Part shown: piece by piece, positions 34,325 through 45,997 of the stretch | How positions within the stretch are numbered: position 1 is the stretch's first letter | Layout: the number at the start of each line of letters is the position of its first letter | Assembly: GCF_016908875.1 (NCBI RefSeq) | Contig: NZ_JAFBES010000004.1 | Coordinates: 248,001-312,000, forward strand | DNA: 64,000 nt | Direction of reading: 5' to 3' | DNA from: Bacillus ectoiniformans | Lineage (GTDB): Bacteria > Bacillota > Bacilli > Bacillales > Domibacillaceae | Position numbers and translations under genes: made by a program | The notes under the pieces: generated by a model | Database searches by the model: none | What the model was told of the DNA's origin: nothing | The model's input: only the letters and a program-made list of their open reading frames with translations

Positions 34325-34807
34325 TCATGTTCTTTCTTTAATTTGCATCGGATTTCCCCCGGCAAAGGCGCCCGGCGGCACATCTCGGTGAACGAGTGTC
34401 GCTGCGGACACCACTGCACCGTCCCCAATCGTCACACCGGGTAAAATTGTGCAGTTGGCTCCGATCATCACGTTGTCGCCAATTACGACTTCACCGAGCC
34501 GGTACTCGTGAATTAAATACTCATGAGCAAGAATCGTTGTATTGTAGCCGATAATCGTGTTGCGGCCAATCGAGATATACTCAGGGAACATGATGTCCGG
34601 CACAACTTTATAGGCGAGCGCCGTCTGTTCACCGATTTTCATCCGTAAAAATGTCCGGTACATCCAATTTTTCATGCGCATAAAAGGAACAAATCGGCTG
34701 ATTTCAATGACAGCCGTATTTTTAAAGGTTTTCCAAAAGGAAACGGTTTGATAGATATTCCAAAGAGAATTGGCACCTTTCACTTCATACCGTTTCGTTC
34801 GTCTCAT
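34325..34807 (-). CDS. yvoF: Left-handed beta-helix acyltransferase (YvoF type)
   Basis: A 160-aa putative O-acetyltransferase. Its C-terminal half shows hexapeptide repeats ([45 protein letters not shown]) ending in the typical [13 protein letters not shown]. It is the last gene of the hprK operon, overlapping ppaX by 4 bp, as in B. subtilis. The acceptor substrate is unknown. Confidence 0.88.
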   Translation of the reverse strand: MRRTKRYEVKGANSLWNIYQTVSFWKTFKNTAVIEISRFVPFMRMKNWMYRTFLRMKIGEQTALAYKVVPDIMFPEYISIGRNTIIGYNTTILAHEYLIHEYRLGEVVIGDNVMIGANCTILPGVTIGDGAVVSAATLVHRDVPPGAFAGGNPMQIKERT

Positions 34808-35460
34808 TTCCCGGCCTTCCCTATTTCTAAAATATCTAACAGATCAGGCATTGTTTCTAACATGAAGTCCGGTTTAAACGTTTCTAAAAATTCCTTACCT
34901 TTAATGGACCACGCTACACCAGCGGTTAATGTTCCTGCATTTTTACCGCCATCGATGTCATGATAGTTATCGCCAATCATGATCGCTTCTTCCGGCCGAG
35001 AGTCCAATAAGTCGAGCGCTTTATATAGCGGTTCAGGATCTGGTTTCGGATTAGTGACTTCATCTAAAGAAATAATCACATCGAAAAACTGATCTAGATT
35101 CGTTAACTTCAACCCTCTAATCACCGTTTCCCGAATTTTTGTCGAAACGATCGCCAGCTTATAATTGTTTTCTTTTAACGTGCGGATTGTTTCAAATACT
35201 CCCTCAAATTCTGTTACTAACTCATCATGTTTCGCATGATTGAATGCCCGGTAGTGCGTAATCATTTCTTCTACCGCTTCCGGGTTCATCTTGTGGAACG
35301 TTTCATGAAGTGTCGGACCTAAAAATGGGTAGACATCTTCACGTACATATTGATTCGGATAATAATGATTTAATGTGTGCAAAAACGATGAAACGATTAG
35401 CTCATTCGTGTTGATCAGCGTTCCATCGAGATCAAACAGTAAGGTGTTGATATTCTTCAT
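34804..35460 (-). CDS. ppaX: Pyrophosphatase PpaX (HAD family)
   Basis: Hydrolyses the pyrophosphate formed when HPr kinase/phosphorylase dephosphorylates P-Ser-HPr, pulling that reaction. The 218-aa HAD protein has motif [15 protein letters not shown] (Asp10, Asp12), motif II AIVSTK and motifs III/IV with [11 protein letters not shown] and [16 protein letters not shown]. It is in the same operon as hprK, as expected from this function, and overlaps both neighbours by 4 bp. Confidence 0.95.
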   Translation of the reverse strand: MKNINTLLFDLDGTLINTNELIVSSFLHTLNHYYPNQYVREDVYPFLGPTLHETFHKMNPEAVEEMITHYRAFNHAKHDELVTEFEGVFETIRTLKENNYKLAIVSTKIRETVIRGLKLTNLDQFFDVIISLDEVTNPKPDPEPLYKALDLLDSRPEEAIMIGDNYHDIDGGKNAGTLTAGVAWSIKGKEFLETFKPDFMLETMPDLLDILEIGKAGK

Positions 35461-36398
35461 GAAATGGTTGCTTCCTTTCCTTGAGCAATTTCCGCTCGTC
35501 TCCAGAAATAGGAAACAAGCAGCGTAAGCAAGATCGCTGTAATTAAACGAATCAGCAGAAGCGGCAAGACAGGAATGCCGAGCGGAACAAAGATCAGCGT
35601 ATCCTCGACGACCGCATGGCAGGCAACTAAAAAGATAAACGCGATGGTTACATCTTTACGGCTGACTCCATCCTCTTCCACCGCTTGGATCATAACGGCT
35701 GAACCATACGCCAAGCCAAACATTAAGCCAGCTGCTAAAGTTGTTGACGTATTCTCCTTCATGCCGAGCATACGAGTGATCGGTGACATCCACCGTGAAA
35801 AGACGGCCAGCCATTTTAAGTCCTTTAGAATCTGAATTCCCACCATTAGCGGAATGACGATCAGTGCTAATTGAAAGACACCAAATCCAGCTTTCACAAG
35901 TCCTGCTGACAATATTTCCATGACGCCTTCAGGTGAATCCTGCTGCGGAGGCATCATTCCATAAACAGCCAGCTCCCCTCCGCCATTCCATACGAGGTTA
36001 ATCACAATTGCTGATATAACAGCAAGCCCAATTCGCACAACGAGCATGAGCCAAATTTTCACACCTACTCGCGTGGCTACACTGGATTCGATTAGCAAGT
36101 TATGAGAAAACGAAAGCATGACGGCCAGTATAAATACTTCTTTTACTGTTAAATCCAGCGAAAGAATTGCACCGATTCCGGCATATAAGTTAAGAAAATT
36201 CCCAAAAACTAGCGGTATGGCTGCATCTCCTGACAAACCGAAAATGCTCATGACCGGACTAATTAAATCAATGACCCATGGCAGAACAGGTGTATATTGA
36301 AGCAATGTCACAATTAACGTGATCGGAAAAATAATTTTCCCAAGCGACCAGGTGGTTTTTAATCCTGCCCCCAGGCCTGTCTTGATGGTTGATATCAT
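35457..36398 (-). CDS. yvoD: Nucleoside-recognition (Gate) domain membrane protein (YvoD type)
   Basis: Polytopic membrane protein of about 313 aa with Gate/nucleoside-recognition features: two homologous hydrophobic halves, [16 protein letters not shown] and [16 protein letters not shown]. The transported or sensed compound is unknown. The ATG at 36398 follows GGGGAG; a longer in-frame start has no RBS. It lies 31 bp after lgt and overlaps ppaX by 4 bp. Confidence 0.87.
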   Translation of the reverse strand: MISTIKTGLGAGLKTTWSLGKIIFPITLIVTLLQYTPVLPWVIDLISPVMSIFGLSGDAAIPLVFGNFLNLYAGIGAILSLDLTVKEVFILAVMLSFSHNLLIESSVATRVGVKIWLMLVVRIGLAVISAIVINLVWNGGGELAVYGMMPPQQDSPEGVMEILSAGLVKAGFGVFQLALIVIPLMVGIQILKDLKWLAVFSRWMSPITRMLGMKENTSTTLAAGLMFGLAYGSAVMIQAVEEDGVSRKDVTIAFIFLVACHAVVEDTLIFVPLGIPVLPLLLIRLITAILLTLLVSYFWRRAEIAQGKEATIS

Positions 36399-36429
36399 CT
36401 CTTTTTCTCCCCTTGTGTTCGTTCCTCTC

Positions 36430-37239
36430 TTAACCCAATTGACTATCGTATGGCACGTTTTCTTTATTTTTTCTGCGAATGACAAACAGTGTGACAGCCC
36501 CGGCAATCAAGACCAGCGAAATGACCTGAGCAATTCGCAGCGAATCCGTCAGCATTAAGCTGTCTGTTCGCAAGCCTTCCACGAAAAAGCGGCCAATGGA
36601 ATACCATATGACATACGTTAAGAAGATCTCGCCTCGTTTCAAATTGACTTTTCTCAGCCACATCAGAAGCGCAAATCCAAGTAAATTCCAAATCGATTCA
36701 TACAAGAATGTCGGGTGGTAATACGTCCCGTCAATATACATTTGATTAATAATAAAATCAGGCAGCGACAAGCCTTCTAAAAAGGAGCGCGACACTTCGC
36801 CCCCGTGTGCTTCCTGGTTCATAAAGTTGCCCCAGCGTCCGATTGCCTGGCCTAAAATTAAGCTAGGCGCCGCAATGTCTGCCAGCTTCCAAAAGGAAAT
36901 CTTTTTCACACGCGAGAAAATAATGGCTGTGGCAACTGCCCCGATTAACGCTCCATGTATAGCAATTCCACCATTCCATATTTTAATAATATCTCCGGGG
37001 TTTTGTGAATAATAGCCCCATTGAAAAATAACATAGTAAAGGCGGGCACAGATAATGGCAGCTGGGATAGCCCAAATTAATAAATCGGCGAACATCTCTT
37101 TATCCCAGCCGAGACGCTCACTTTCTTTTGTTGCTAAATAAAAGCCTAATGCAATCCCAAAGCCGATGATCAGACCGTACCAATGCACTTGCAGCGGACC
37201 TAAATCAATGGCTATCGGATTTAATGGATAACCTTCCAT
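36430..37239 (-). CDS. lgt: Prolipoprotein diacylglyceryl transferase
   Basis: Transfers diacylglycerol from phosphatidylglycerol to the lipobox cysteine of prolipoproteins; CccB in this window is one likely client. The 269-aa, seven-helix membrane protein has the essential His95 in [11 protein letters not shown] and the Lgt signature [14 protein letters not shown] (134-147). ATG at 37239 follows GGGAGG by 6 nt. It lies 27 bp after hprK. Confidence 0.97.
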   Translation of the reverse strand: MEGYPLNPIAIDLGPLQVHWYGLIIGFGIALGFYLATKESERLGWDKEMFADLLIWAIPAAIICARLYYVIFQWGYYSQNPGDIIKIWNGGIAIHGALIGAVATAIIFSRVKKISFWKLADIAAPSLILGQAIGRWGNFMNQEAHGGEVSRSFLEGLSLPDFIINQMYIDGTYYHPTFLYESIWNLLGFALLMWLRKVNLKRGEIFLTYVIWYSIGRFFVEGLRTDSLMLTDSLRIAQVISLVLIAGAVTLFVIRRKNKENVPYDSQLG

Positions 37240-37266
37240 TCTTCCTCCCCTTCCTGACACTCTCGC

Positions 37267-38202
37267 CTATAGCTGATCCGGATCACGATCGTTAATCACG
37301 TTAGCCAGTTTATCCGTAAACTCCTGAGCGGTATTCACACCCATGCGTTTTAATCGGAAATTCATCGCTGCTACCTCAATAATAACCGCAAGATTTCGGC
37401 CTGGGCGAACGGGCAAAGTAATTTTTGTAATCTCTGAATCAATAATTTTCATCTTATCTTCTTCGATACCCAAACGGTCATATTGCTTTTTGGAATCCCA
37501 AATTTCTAAGTTAATATTTAAAGAAATCCGTTTATGTCCGCGAATCGCTCCCGTACCGAACAGCGTCATCACGTTAATAATTCCCAGTCCGCGAATTTCA
37601 AGCAGATGCTCAATCAGTTCCGGTGAGCTGCCCACAAGCGTATCAATATCCTCCTGGCGAATCTCTACACAGTCATCCGCAACAAGACGATGTCCCCGCT
37701 TCACCAGTTCAAGAGCCGTTTCACTTTTACCGACGCCGCTTTGTCCTGTGATCAGCACACCCACGCCGTAAATATCTACTAATACACCATGTACGGCTGT
37801 CGTCGGTGCCAGCATACTTTCTAAATAATTTGTTAAGTGACTAGATAATCGTGTCGTCGTTAAATTTGAACGCATGACCGGAACCGAATGACGTTCGGAT
37901 GATTCCATCAGCTCTTCCGGCACCTCTAGGCCACGTGCAATAATGATCGCTGGTGTTTGATCGTCACAAAGCCGTTCCATCCGTGCTTGCTTCTCCTGAC
38001 TAGTTAACTTTTCAAAAAAAGTTAACTCTGTCATGCCAAGCAGCTGAATACGGTCTGCCGGATAATAATCAAAGAAACCGGCAATTTCTAAACCGGGACG
38101 AGAAAGATCACTTGTCGTAATCGGACGATGAATACCCTCTTCTCCGCTTAACAACTCCATCTTAAACTTTTCAATCAAATCTTTGGTGCGTACTTTAGCC
38201 AA
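37267..38202 (-). CDS. hprK: HPr kinase/phosphorylase
   Basis: Phosphorylates Ser46 of HPr and Crh when fructose-1,6-bisphosphate is high, and reverses this with phosphate; the central switch of carbon catabolite repression. The 311-aa protein has the catalytic His139, the Walker A GQSGVGKS (153-160) and the HprK signature [15 protein letters not shown]. It is first in the hprK-lgt-yvoD-ppaX-yvoF operon; its substrate Crh lies at about 19 kb. Confidence 0.97.
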   Translation of the reverse strand: MAKVRTKDLIEKFKMELLSGEEGIHRPITTSDLSRPGLEIAGFFDYYPADRIQLLGMTELTFFEKLTSQEKQARMERLCDDQTPAIIIARGLEVPEELMESSERHSVPVMRSNLTTTRLSSHLTNYLESMLAPTTAVHGVLVDIYGVGVLITGQSGVGKSETALELVKRGHRLVADDCVEIRQEDIDTLVGSSPELIEHLLEIRGLGIINVMTLFGTGAIRGHKRISLNINLEIWDSKKQYDRLGIEEDKMKIIDSEITKITLPVRPGRNLAVIIEVAAMNFRLKRMGVNTAQEFTDKLANVINDRDPDQL

Positions 38203-38321
38203 GACTATTTCCTCCCTAATGGCAATTTACGTCTATTGTAACATTTTTTTAAATTGCTTCGTCAGCGAATGACTTGAAATGTTAAACAGATAGCAGTTTA
38301 CATGTTGAGACTGCATTTCTC

Positions 38322-38357
38322 GAAACCTCAGAGAAAAGGGTTATTCCCTGAGGTTTC
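38322..38357. other. perfect 10-bp inverted repeat upstream of hprK
   Basis: Arms GAAACCTCAG/CTGAGGTTTC (38322-38331/38348-38357) with a 16-nt spacer lie 120 bp upstream of hprK. Neither side has a T-run, so it may be a protein-binding palindrome or an mRNA hairpin in the hprK leader. Confidence 0.6.
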
Positions 38358-38374
38358 AGCAGGTATTACACCAT

Positions 38375-38403
38375 AAAAAAATACGCTGGCTCAATCGCCA
38401 GCG
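38375..38403 (-). terminator. terminator after yvlD
   Basis: Perfect 7-bp stem CGCTGGC/GCCAGCG with a 6-nt loop, then TATTTTTTT on the minus strand, just beyond the yvlD stop. Confidence 0.88.
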
Positions 38404-38405
38404 CA

Positions 38406-38759
38406 CTATGCGCTATGTTTTTGAAACACAGTCATTTGCAGCACCAAATTGACAATCGCCATAATCACAGCGATGAATAAGGCCATTCCAAATCCAGAAA
38501 TTTCAAAGGCACTGCCCATGATCCCATCCGTTAATAATAAAGTGACGGCATTAATGACGAATAGGAAAAATCCCAGTGTGACAAATGTAATTGGCAAGGT
38601 AAAAATGATTAGCAGCGGCCGCACTAGAATATTTAATACCGACAGTACGACACTCGCTATCACCGCTGACAGAAAGCTATCAATATAGAGCCCTGAGAAA
38701 TATCCGGATATCGCTACAAATAAGACGGCATTGATGAGGATGCCTAGAAGCCATTTCAT
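38406..38759 (-). CDS. yvlD: YvlD/phage-holin-IV-like membrane protein
   Basis: A 117-aa protein with four predicted transmembrane segments, of the family called 'phage holin family' in databases, though no phage gene is near. In B. subtilis yvlABCD is induced by cell-envelope stress; the function is unknown. ATG at 38759 has AAGGTG about 9 nt upstream. It follows yvlB by 15 bp, so they are co-transcribed. Confidence 0.85.
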   Translation of the reverse strand: MKWLLGILINAVLFVAISGYFSGLYIDSFLSAVIASVVLSVLNILVRPLLIIFTLPITFVTLGFFLFVINAVTLLLTDGIMGSAFEISGFGMALFIAVIMAIVNLVLQMTVFQKHSA

Positions 38760-38774
38760 CTTTTCACACACCTT

Positions 38775-39926
38775 TTATTCAATAATCGGCGTCTCTGTGT
38801 CTTTCTCTTTTGGCTGCGTTCCTACGGTTTTGACAACCACTGATCCCGTTCTAGTTTCCGCTTCGATCGCCACTCGCTCTAACGCCTCGTGCTCACTTTC
38901 AAATCGAACCAGTTTTTGAACCATTTCTTCTTTTTCTGTCACTCGCTTCATTCCCGTTTCAGGAAGCTGCAATGATCCTAAATTCGTGCGGAGTTCGCCT
39001 TTCATGCTGACTGTATCCGGCACATAGATTTCAATATTGCCTGTTACTGCCTGCGTTTTCACTGTGTGAGCGGCGCCAGATTTTACATCGCATAAGATGT
39101 TTCCGTTAAAGGATTTAATATCTGTGAAGCCGAATGTTCCAACGACATGAACCGCACCATAAAAGGAATTTGCTTCTGCTTTTTTACCCGTGCAGTCGAT
39201 TAAATAAATCTGCCCGTTTCCTGTTTCTCCTTCAAACTGATCAATGCGCGAGTTTTTCACTTCAATTTTTCCGTTCGCGGCTTTGACTTCTAACTCCCGA
39301 ACCTCGGCATCTCTCATAGAGAAGGAACCGCTGAACAATTTGACGGAAATTTCATCATAGGCTGACTGCGGAACATAAAGAACTGTATCGACTTTCATCA
39401 GCTTTAAACCAATGGAAAAAGACAGCTTATCTTCACGCGCATAGAACACACTATTCTTAATGAACGCTTCGCGTGCTTCATCTTCACTGTCTGCACCGTA
39501 TACTTTCACCTGGCATTCCGCTTTGACGCCAGGTTCATCCCACGGTTTTATGGTCAAATTGCCGCTGGCCGCCTCAGCTTTAATTTTAACAGGTGAACAG
39601 TTAGCTTCATGAAACTCATGCGAAAACTCAACGGCCTTACCGAGCGGCAATTCGAAATCTTTCAATTTCTGCACGGTGGATTGAACGAATTGAAATAGCT
39701 TATCTTTAGGCTGATTGAATGAACTGCCTGATTGTGAACCGCCCATTTGTCCGGCGAATTTCTGGCCAAAGCTTGCCAATTCATCGAAAAAGTTATCTTT
39801 CTTTTCTTTCCCGCCATAGCCAGTTTGATTTTCTTTTTCTAACGCTTCTAGTAAAGTCAGCCCTTCACTAGCCGTAATCACTCCCGCTTCAATCATTTCT
39901 AAAATTCGTTTTTTCTCTGCGCTCAT
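38775..39926 (-). CDS. yvlB: YvlB/LiaG-like DUF4097 beta-repeat protein
   Basis: A 383-aa cytosolic protein. The N-terminus (about 1-35) is a small helical domain (RILEMIEAGVITASEGLTLLEAL) seen in envelope-stress proteins; after a linker comes a beta-rich repeat domain of DUF4097 type (about 110-370, for example IKSFNGNILCDV, VTGNIEIYVPD, TRTGSVVVK). Paired with YvlD as in B. subtilis. It probably takes part in the envelope-stress response; the mechanism is unknown. Confidence 0.83.
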   Translation of the reverse strand: MSAEKKRILEMIEAGVITASEGLTLLEALEKENQTGYGGKEKKDNFFDELASFGQKFAGQMGGSQSGSSFNQPKDKLFQFVQSTVQKLKDFELPLGKAVEFSHEFHEANCSPVKIKAEAASGNLTIKPWDEPGVKAECQVKVYGADSEDEAREAFIKNSVFYAREDKLSFSIGLKLMKVDTVLYVPQSAYDEISVKLFSGSFSMRDAEVRELEVKAANGKIEVKNSRIDQFEGETGNGQIYLIDCTGKKAEANSFYGAVHVVGTFGFTDIKSFNGNILCDVKSGAAHTVKTQAVTGNIEIYVPDTVSMKGELRTNLGSLQLPETGMKRVTEKEEMVQKLVRFESEHEALERVAIEAETRTGSVVVKTVGTQPKEKDTETPIIE

Positions 39927-40022
39927 TCCAAACCCTCCAGTTTATTGAAATTATATTCTTTCTTTACATACGCTATTCGCTAAAAAAAGTTTCATTCACT
40001 AGCTGAGTTTTACTTGCGAGCC

Positions 40023-42872
40023 TTACTGCGTAATTTCCATCCGTTCTCTTTCTCTCGCTAAAATCCGTTTTAAATAATAGCCAGTATAAGAGCCTTCTAC
40101 TTCTGCCACATCTTCTGGCGTGCCGGATGCGACAATTGTTCCGCCTTTATCTCCGCCTTCAGGGCCGAGGTCGATAATGTAATCAGATGCTTTAATCACA
40201 TCCAAGTTATGTTCGATCACTAATACCGTATCTCCATTTTCCACTAACCGCTGGAGGACATCGAGCAAGCGGGAAATATCATCTACATGCAATCCTGTCG
40301 TCGGCTCATCCAATATATAAAGGGAGCGCCCATTAGAACGGCGATGCAATTCAGAAGCAAGCTTGACTCGCTGTGCTTCTCCGCCAGACAGAGTAGTAGC
40401 CGGCTGTCCAAGCTTAATGTATCCAAGACCTACATCATAAATGGTTTGCAGCTTTCGGCGGATCTTCGGAATGTTTTCAAAAAACTCCAGTGCATCTTCC
40501 ACGGTCATCCCTAGCACATCCGAAATATTCTTCCCTTTATATTTCACTTCTAGTGTTTCCCGGTTGTATCGCTTGCCATGACACACTTCACAAGGGACAT
40601 AGACATCCGGCAGGAAATGCATCTCAATTTTAATAATTCCATCTCCGCGGCAGGCTTCACAGCGACCGCCTTTTACATTGAAGCTAAACCGGCCTTTTTT
40701 ATAGCCGCGCACTTTCGCTTCGTTGGTTGATGCGAACACATCACGAATGTCATCAAAAACGCCTGTGTAAGTGGCAGGATTAGATCGAGGTGTACGCCCA
40801 ATCGGTGACTGGTCGATATCAATGACTTTTTCCAAATGTTCAATGCCTTTAACCTCTTTATGCTGACCTGGCTTACTTTTCGCTTTATGCAGCTTTTGAG
40901 CCAGAGATTTATGGAGAATGTCATTAATCAACGTACTTTTCCCGCTGCCTGAGACGCCGGTAACAGAGGTAAATACCCCAAGCGGAAACTTCGCTTTCAC
41001 ATTGTGAAGGTTGTTTTCTTTCGCACCGATAACTTCGATCCAGCGTCCGTCCGGCTTTCGGCGTTTATGCGGCAATGGAATATACTTTTTCCCTGATAAA
41101 TATTGGCCGGTCAAAGATGCCGGGTCATTCATTACTTCTTCCGGCGTTCCCGCCGATACGACTTCACCGCCGTGCACGCCCGCTCCCGGCCCAATATCAA
41201 TAAGGTAATCAGCAGCCATCATCGTATCTTCATCATGTTCAACAACGATCAGCGTATTGCCGATATCCCGCATATTTTGCATCGTGCTGATTAAGCGGTC
41301 ATTGTCCCGTTGATGCAACCCGATGGATGGCTCATCTAAAATGTACAAGACACCCGTTAACCTCGACCCAATTTGAGTAGCGAGCCTAATCCGCTGGGCT
41401 TCTCCGCCAGACAGTGTGCCAGCTGCTCGGCTTAGGGTTAAATAATCCAAGCCCACATTAATTAAAAAGCTTAACCGTTCACAGATTTCCCTTAAGATTA
41501 AATGGGCAATTTTCATTTCTTTTTCTGACAGTGTTAATTGTTTAAAGAAAGCCTCCGCCTCTTCAATCGAATAATCGGTCACTTCACCAATATGGAAGCC
41601 GGCAATTTTTACGGCTAGGCTTTCTTTTTTCAAACGATACCCTTTACACGACGAACATTTCTGTTGCCCCATATATTTTTCCATTTGCTCGCGAATATAA
41701 TCGGAGCTCGTTTCCCGATAGCGGCGTTCAATATTATTCATGACACCTTCAAAAACAAGCTTATTTTCTCTAATTTGTCCGAAGTCATTTTCATAGCGGA
41801 AATGAATTCGATCACGGCCTGATCCATGCAGCACTTTATCCAGCTGGTCTTTCGGCAGATCCTTCACCGGCGTGTCCATATCAATGCCGTAATGATCGCA
41901 GACCGCCTGGAGCAACTGCGGATAATATTGAGAACTCGTTGGCTCCCAAGGGGCAATCGCATGCTCTTTTAAACTGAGATCCCAGTTGGGAATGACAAGA
42001 TCAGGATCTACTTTTAACTTATTGCCAAGGCCATCACACGTGGGACAAGCGCCGTATGGACTGTTAAACGAAAACATTCTCGGCTCCAGCTCTCCGATCG
42101 AAAATCCGCAATGCGGACAAGCATGATGTTCACTGAATAATAATTCCTCTTGGCCAATCACATCTATGATGACGTTTCCTTCACCAAGCTTCAAAGCTGC
42201 TTCTAGCGAGTCTGCGAGACGAGATTCTACGCCTTCTTTTACAACGACACGGTCAATGACGACTTGAATGGAGTGCTTTTTATTTTTTTCGAGCTCAATC
42301 TCTTCTTCTACTTCCCTCATTTCACCGTTCACGCGCACCCGCACATAGCCTTGTTTCTTAATGTCTTCTAAAACTTTGGCGTGCGTACCCTTTCTGCCGG
42401 AAACAATCGGTGCAAGAACCTGGAGCTTCGTTCGCTCCTCATACTGCATAATGCGATCCACCATCTGTTCGATCGTCTGTGACGTGATTTCGATCCCATG
42501 CACAGGACAGACCGGACGGCCGACACGGGCAAACAGCAAACGCAGATAATCATAAATTTCAGTCACTGTTCCGACTGTGGAGCGCGGATTTTTACTCGTT
42601 GTTTTCTGATCGATTGAGATCGCAGGGGACAGTCCCTCAATCGCATCCACATCTGGCTTATCCATTTGTCCCAAAAATTGACGGGCATAAGCAGACAGGG
42701 ATTCGACGTACCTCCGCTGGCCTTCTGCATAAATCGTATCAAAAGCAAGCGAGGACTTTCCCGAACCGGAAAGGCCGGTCAACACGACCAGCTGATCCCT
42801 CGGAATCGTAATATCCAAGTCTTTTAAGTTATGCGCTCTTGCTCCTTTAACTATAATTTTATCTATTCCCAT
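40023..42872 (-). CDS. uvrA: Excinuclease ABC subunit A
   Basis: Damage-recognition ATPase of nucleotide excision repair. The 949-aa protein has two ABC modules: the first Walker [10 protein letters not shown] (33-41), the second GVSGSGKST, and two signature motifs LSGGEAQR. Zinc fingers of C-X2-C...C-X2-C type are visible (ACPHCGFS...CPTC and CEAC...CEVC). The gene starts 6 bp after the uvrB stop, so it is translated from the same mRNA. Confidence 0.98.
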   Translation of the reverse strand: MGIDKIIVKGARAHNLKDLDITIPRDQLVVLTGLSGSGKSSLAFDTIYAEGQRRYVESLSAYARQFLGQMDKPDVDAIEGLSPAISIDQKTTSKNPRSTVGTVTEIYDYLRLLFARVGRPVCPVHGIEITSQTIEQMVDRIMQYEERTKLQVLAPIVSGRKGTHAKVLEDIKKQGYVRVRVNGEMREVEEEIELEKNKKHSIQVVIDRVVVKEGVESRLADSLEAALKLGEGNVIIDVIGQEELLFSEHHACPHCGFSIGELEPRMFSFNSPYGACPTCDGLGNKLKVDPDLVIPNWDLSLKEHAIAPWEPTSSQYYPQLLQAVCDHYGIDMDTPVKDLPKDQLDKVLHGSGRDRIHFRYENDFGQIRENKLVFEGVMNNIERRYRETSSDYIREQMEKYMGQQKCSSCKGYRLKKESLAVKIAGFHIGEVTDYSIEEAEAFFKQLTLSEKEMKIAHLILREICERLSFLINVGLDYLTLSRAAGTLSGGEAQRIRLATQIGSRLTGVLYILDEPSIGLHQRDNDRLISTMQNMRDIGNTLIVVEHDEDTMMAADYLIDIGPGAGVHGGEVVSAGTPEEVMNDPASLTGQYLSGKKYIPLPHKRRKPDGRWIEVIGAKENNLHNVKAKFPLGVFTSVTGVSGSGKSTLINDILHKSLAQKLHKAKSKPGQHKEVKGIEHLEKVIDIDQSPIGRTPRSNPATYTGVFDDIRDVFASTNEAKVRGYKKGRFSFNVKGGRCEACRGDGIIKIEMHFLPDVYVPCEVCHGKRYNRETLEVKYKGKNISDVLGMTVEDALEFFENIPKIRRKLQTIYDVGLGYIKLGQPATTLSGGEAQRVKLASELHRRSNGRSLYILDEPTTGLHVDDISRLLDVLQRLVENGDTVLVIEHNLDVIKASDYIIDLGPEGGDKGGTIVASGTPEDVAEVEGSYTGYYLKRILARERERMEITQ

Positions 42873-42878
42873 TTACCG

Positions 42879-44861
42879 TCATCCTTCCGATTTCAACTCT
42901 AACAATGCATCGCGAAGCTGGGCCGCCCGTTCGAAATCAAGCGCTTTTGCTGCATCCTTCATTTCGGCCTCTAAGCTTGCCATTAAGCGGTCTTTCTCTT
43001 TGGCGGACATCTTCTTTTTCGATTTTCCTTGCGCGGTGTACGTTTCTGATTCCTCCGCCGCATGAGTGGCCCGAATCACATCGCGAATATCCTTTTGAAT
43101 CGTTTGAGGTGTAATTCCGTGCTTTTCGTTATATTCCTGCTGAATAATTCGGCGCCTCTTCGTTTCGTCAATCGCTTTTGTCATCGAATCCGTCATTTTA
43201 TCTGCGTACATAATGACGTGGCCGGATGCATTTCGCGCCGCTCGTCCCATCGTTTGGATCAATGATCTCTCCGAACGCAAGAAGCCTTCTTTATCCGCAT
43301 CAAGAATCGCCACAAGGGACACTTCCGGTATATCAAGTCCTTCTCTTAACAAGTTAATCCCAACGAGAACGTCGTATTTTCCAAGCCGAAGATCCCTGAT
43401 GATTTCAATCCGTTCAAGCGTTTTAATTTCACTGTGCAAATACTGCACTTTAATGCCGATCTCTTTTAAATAATCAGTTAAATCCTCGGACATTTTCTTC
43501 GTTAACGTCGTGATTAGCACTCGTTCATTTTTCTCAATTCGTTCATTGATTTCTCCAAGTAAATCATCTATCTGGCCTTCAATCGGGCGAATATCAACTG
43601 TCGGATCCAACAATCCTGTTGGACGAATGATCTGCTCCACCATTTTAGGGGTGTGCTCCAGTTCATATGGTCCAGGTGTCGCCGATACAAACACTGCCTG
43701 ATGAACATGCTCCTCAAACTCCGCAAATGTCAGCGGACGGTTGTCCTTCGCAGAAGGCAAACGGAAGCCATGATCCACAAGCACCTGCTTGCGCGCCTGG
43801 TCCCCATTGAACATTCCTCGGACTTGAGGCAAGGTCACGTGAGACTCATCCACGACAAGCAAAAAATCATCTGGAAAATAATCAAGCAGCGTATATGGTG
43901 TTGAACCCGGCGGCCTTAATGTTAAATGACGGGAATAGTTCTCGATTCCTGAACAAAACCCCATCTCCCGCATCATTTCTAAATCGTAGCGAGTACGCTG
44001 CTCTAAACGCTGCGCTTCAAGCAGCTTGTCGTCTTCACGCATAATCGCCAGCTGTTCTTCCAGCTCTTGCTCAATATTGCCAATCGCGATTCTCATCTTC
44101 TCTTCACGGGTTACGAAGTGGGAAGCAGGGAAAATAGCGACATGATCACGGTCACCAAGAATCTCACCAGTTAACGCATCCACTTCACGAATCCGGTCAA
44201 TCTCATCACCGAAAAACTCGACGCGCAGACAATGCTCATCACGAGAAGCAGGGAAGATCTCCACCACATCCCCGCGAACACGAAACGTTCCGCGTTTGAA
44301 ATCAATGTCGTTGCGGGCATATTGGACGTCCACTAATTTTCGAAGCAGCTGATTTCGTTCAATCTCCATGCCCGTTCTCAATGAAATGACCAGCTCCCGA
44401 TATTCTTCAGGCGAACCTAAACCGTAAATACACGAGACACTGGCAATGATAATGACATCTTCTCTTTCAAATAATGACGAGGTCGCTGAATGGCGCAGCT
44501 TATCTATTTCATCATTAATGCTCGCGTCTTTTTCGATAAATGTATCCGTTTGCGGCACATACGCTTCCGGCTGATAATAATCGTAGTAGCTGACGAAGTA
44601 CTCGACCGCATTATTCGGAAAGAACTCTTTAAATTCACTGTATAGCTGTCCGGCCAATGTTTTGTTATGGGCAATAATCAAGGTCGGCTTCTTCACTTCT
44701 TTAATCACATTGGATATCGTAAATGTCTTACCCGTACCTGTAGCGCCCAGCAGGGTTTGGTGTTTTTTTCCCTGTTTAATGCCTTCGACTAACTCAGCAA
44801 TGGCCGCTGGCTGATCGCCCTGCGGTGTATATTTAGAGACAATCTCAAAGTCTTTTTTCAC
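42879..44861 (-). CDS. uvrB: Excinuclease ABC subunit B
   Basis: Damage-verifying helicase-like subunit of UvrABC. The 660-aa protein has Walker A GATGTGKT (39-46), the beta-hairpin region [13 protein letters not shown], helicase motifs including DESHVTLPQ and QTMGRAARN, and the C-terminal UVR motif that binds UvrC ([19 protein letters not shown]). A LexA-like box lies upstream. Confidence 0.98.
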   Translation of the reverse strand: MKKDFEIVSKYTPQGDQPAAIAELVEGIKQGKKHQTLLGATGTGKTFTISNVIKEVKKPTLIIAHNKTLAGQLYSEFKEFFPNNAVEYFVSYYDYYQPEAYVPQTDTFIEKDASINDEIDKLRHSATSSLFEREDVIIIASVSCIYGLGSPEEYRELVISLRTGMEIERNQLLRKLVDVQYARNDIDFKRGTFRVRGDVVEIFPASRDEHCLRVEFFGDEIDRIREVDALTGEILGDRDHVAIFPASHFVTREEKMRIAIGNIEQELEEQLAIMREDDKLLEAQRLEQRTRYDLEMMREMGFCSGIENYSRHLTLRPPGSTPYTLLDYFPDDFLLVVDESHVTLPQVRGMFNGDQARKQVLVDHGFRLPSAKDNRPLTFAEFEEHVHQAVFVSATPGPYELEHTPKMVEQIIRPTGLLDPTVDIRPIEGQIDDLLGEINERIEKNERVLITTLTKKMSEDLTDYLKEIGIKVQYLHSEIKTLERIEIIRDLRLGKYDVLVGINLLREGLDIPEVSLVAILDADKEGFLRSERSLIQTMGRAARNASGHVIMYADKMTDSMTKAIDETKRRRIIQQEYNEKHGITPQTIQKDIRDVIRATHAAEESETYTAQGKSKKKMSAKEKDRLMASLEAEMKDAAKALDFERAAQLRDALLELKSEG

Positions 44862-44981
44862 TGTAATCCCCCTGCTCGCGCCGTTTCTCTTCTATAAAAT
44901 AAGCGAACGGTTCCTGAATATTTGATTACTACTCATAATCCCCATTTTATCACAATTGAAACATGGAACACCAATCTTAAG

Positions 44982-44995
44982 CGTACATATGTTCC
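44982..44995 (-). promoter_or_regulatory. LexA (DinR) box upstream of uvrB
   Basis: CGTACATATGTTCC differs at two positions from the Bacillus SOS consensus CGAAC-N4-GTTCG. It lies 120 bp before uvrB, a gene of the SOS regulon in B. subtilis. Confidence 0.6.
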
Positions 44996-45004
44996 GATGT
45001 TTAA

Positions 45005-45044
45005 AGAAAAAAGAACTGCCTCCATTCATCCTAGAGACAGTTCC
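45005..45044 (-). terminator. terminator after csbA
   Basis: Stem GAACTGTCTC/GAGGCAGTTC (one G-U pair) with an 11-nt loop, followed by TTTTTTC on the minus strand just past the csbA stop. Confidence 0.85.
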
Positions 45045-45047
45045 ATT

Positions 45048-45281
45048 CTACTTATTCAGCTTTAAGTTTTTCATCATGCGATTAGATAGCCAAAAGCCTA
45101 CCGTCAACGAAGCAGCATCAATAACGATCAGCGACCACGTATGCGTGTACCCTTTATAAACAGAAGCGGTAATTAAGGCCACTGTTAAAATAAGACCAAG
45201 AAACTGATTGAATGTCACCCTAGTAAAAAAGACAACAAGCATACCCGGTAAAAAAATGGCCAATATTACTTTATCTATCAT
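45048..45281 (-). CDS. csbA: CsbA family membrane protein
   Basis: Small protein of 77 aa with about three hydrophobic segments (5-22, 27-43, 50-66), recognised by its sequence and its position upstream of uvrB-uvrA. The B. subtilis gene is under sigma-B; I did not see a convincing sigma-B promoter here. Start ATG at 45281 with TGGAGTGAG upstream. The function is unknown. Confidence 0.85.
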   Translation of the reverse strand: MIDKVILAIFLPGMLVVFFTRVTFNQFLGLILTVALITASVYKGYTHTWSLIVIDAASLTVGFWLSNRMMKNLKLNK

Positions 45282-45352
45282 ATACTCACTCCAAAAGAAA
45301 CGATTTCTGTTACCATCATATCGAATCTCTCATTCTTAAAAAAGGGTTCCGG

Positions 45353-45997
45353 TTAATTATTTTCATATTTTTGAACAATCATTTCCGTCATGTGACTCAG
45401 TTCGCTATGTGGAATAAACTTTTCCGACAGCATGTCCGGCAATATGTTCTGAATGAAATATTGCACACAATTCATATCATTGAACTTCATAATCGTGGAC
45501 AAGGCTTCTTGATAAATCTCTAAGAATAACGGATCTGGATTGCGTTTTAATATTTCTCCAAAGGACTCGTACAGTAAATCAATTTTATCTGCGACAGAGA
45601 GAATTCTGCCTTCTAGCGTATCATCTTTCCCTTCCTTAAACCGCTCGATATAAATGTCCTGCAGATCTTTCGGAAACTCCTGTTCAACAAACTTCTTCGC
45701 CATTTGTTCCTCCACTTGAGAAAATAAGGCTTTCAATTCATTCGTGGCGTATTTAACAGGTGTTTTAATATCACCTGTGAAAAGCTCAGAATAGTCATGG
45801 TTCAGCGACTTTTCATATAAAGACCGCCAGTTGACCTCTTCTCCTTCTCTCTCTTCCACCGTCGCTAAAAACTGAGCGATTTTGGTTACTTTGAAAGAGT
45901 GAGCCGCTACCGTATGGGTTTGAAATTTAAACTTCCCGGGCAGCCGATACAGATGTTCAAGATCAGACAAACTCTTAAAATAAGTATGTATTCCCAT
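45353..45997 (-). CDS. HD-domain 5'-nucleotidase-like hydrolase (YfbR type)
   Basis: A 214-aa HD-superfamily phosphohydrolase. The metal site is formed by AAHSFKVTKIA and SLNHDYSELFTGD, with a later aspartate in SVADKIDLLYES. YfbR in E. coli dephosphorylates deoxyribonucleotides; the substrate here is unproven. ATG at 45997 is 8 nt after GGAG and is preferred to the ATG at 46003, which is too close. It is divergent from uppP. Confidence 0.82.
   Translation of the reverse strand: MGIHTYFKSLSDLEHLYRLPGKFKFQTHTVAAHSFKVTKIAQFLATVEEREGEEVNWRSLYEKSLNHDYSELFTGDIKTPVKYATNELKALFSQVEEQMAKKFVEQEFPKDLQDIYIERFKEGKDDTLEGRILSVADKIDLLYESFGEILKRNPDPLFLEIYQEALSTIMKFNDMNCVQYFIQNILPDMLSEKFIPHSELSHMTEMIVQKYENN

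Noticed and set aside
33909-34328. 139-codon minus-strand frame over the locus 2 array
   Set aside because: Runs through the yvoF terminator and the array; heptad repeats come from the 21-bp period, and there is no RBS.
38406-38759. Prophage holin
   Set aside because: The 'phage holin' label belongs to the YvlD family; the neighbour is yvlB and there are no phage genes.
44902-44915. Second LexA box CGAACGGTTC near uvrB
   Set aside because: The half-sites are too close (one base instead of four).
45282-45352. Sigma-B promoter for csbA
   Set aside because: Expected from B. subtilis, but no GTTTAA/GGGTAT pair with proper spacing was found.
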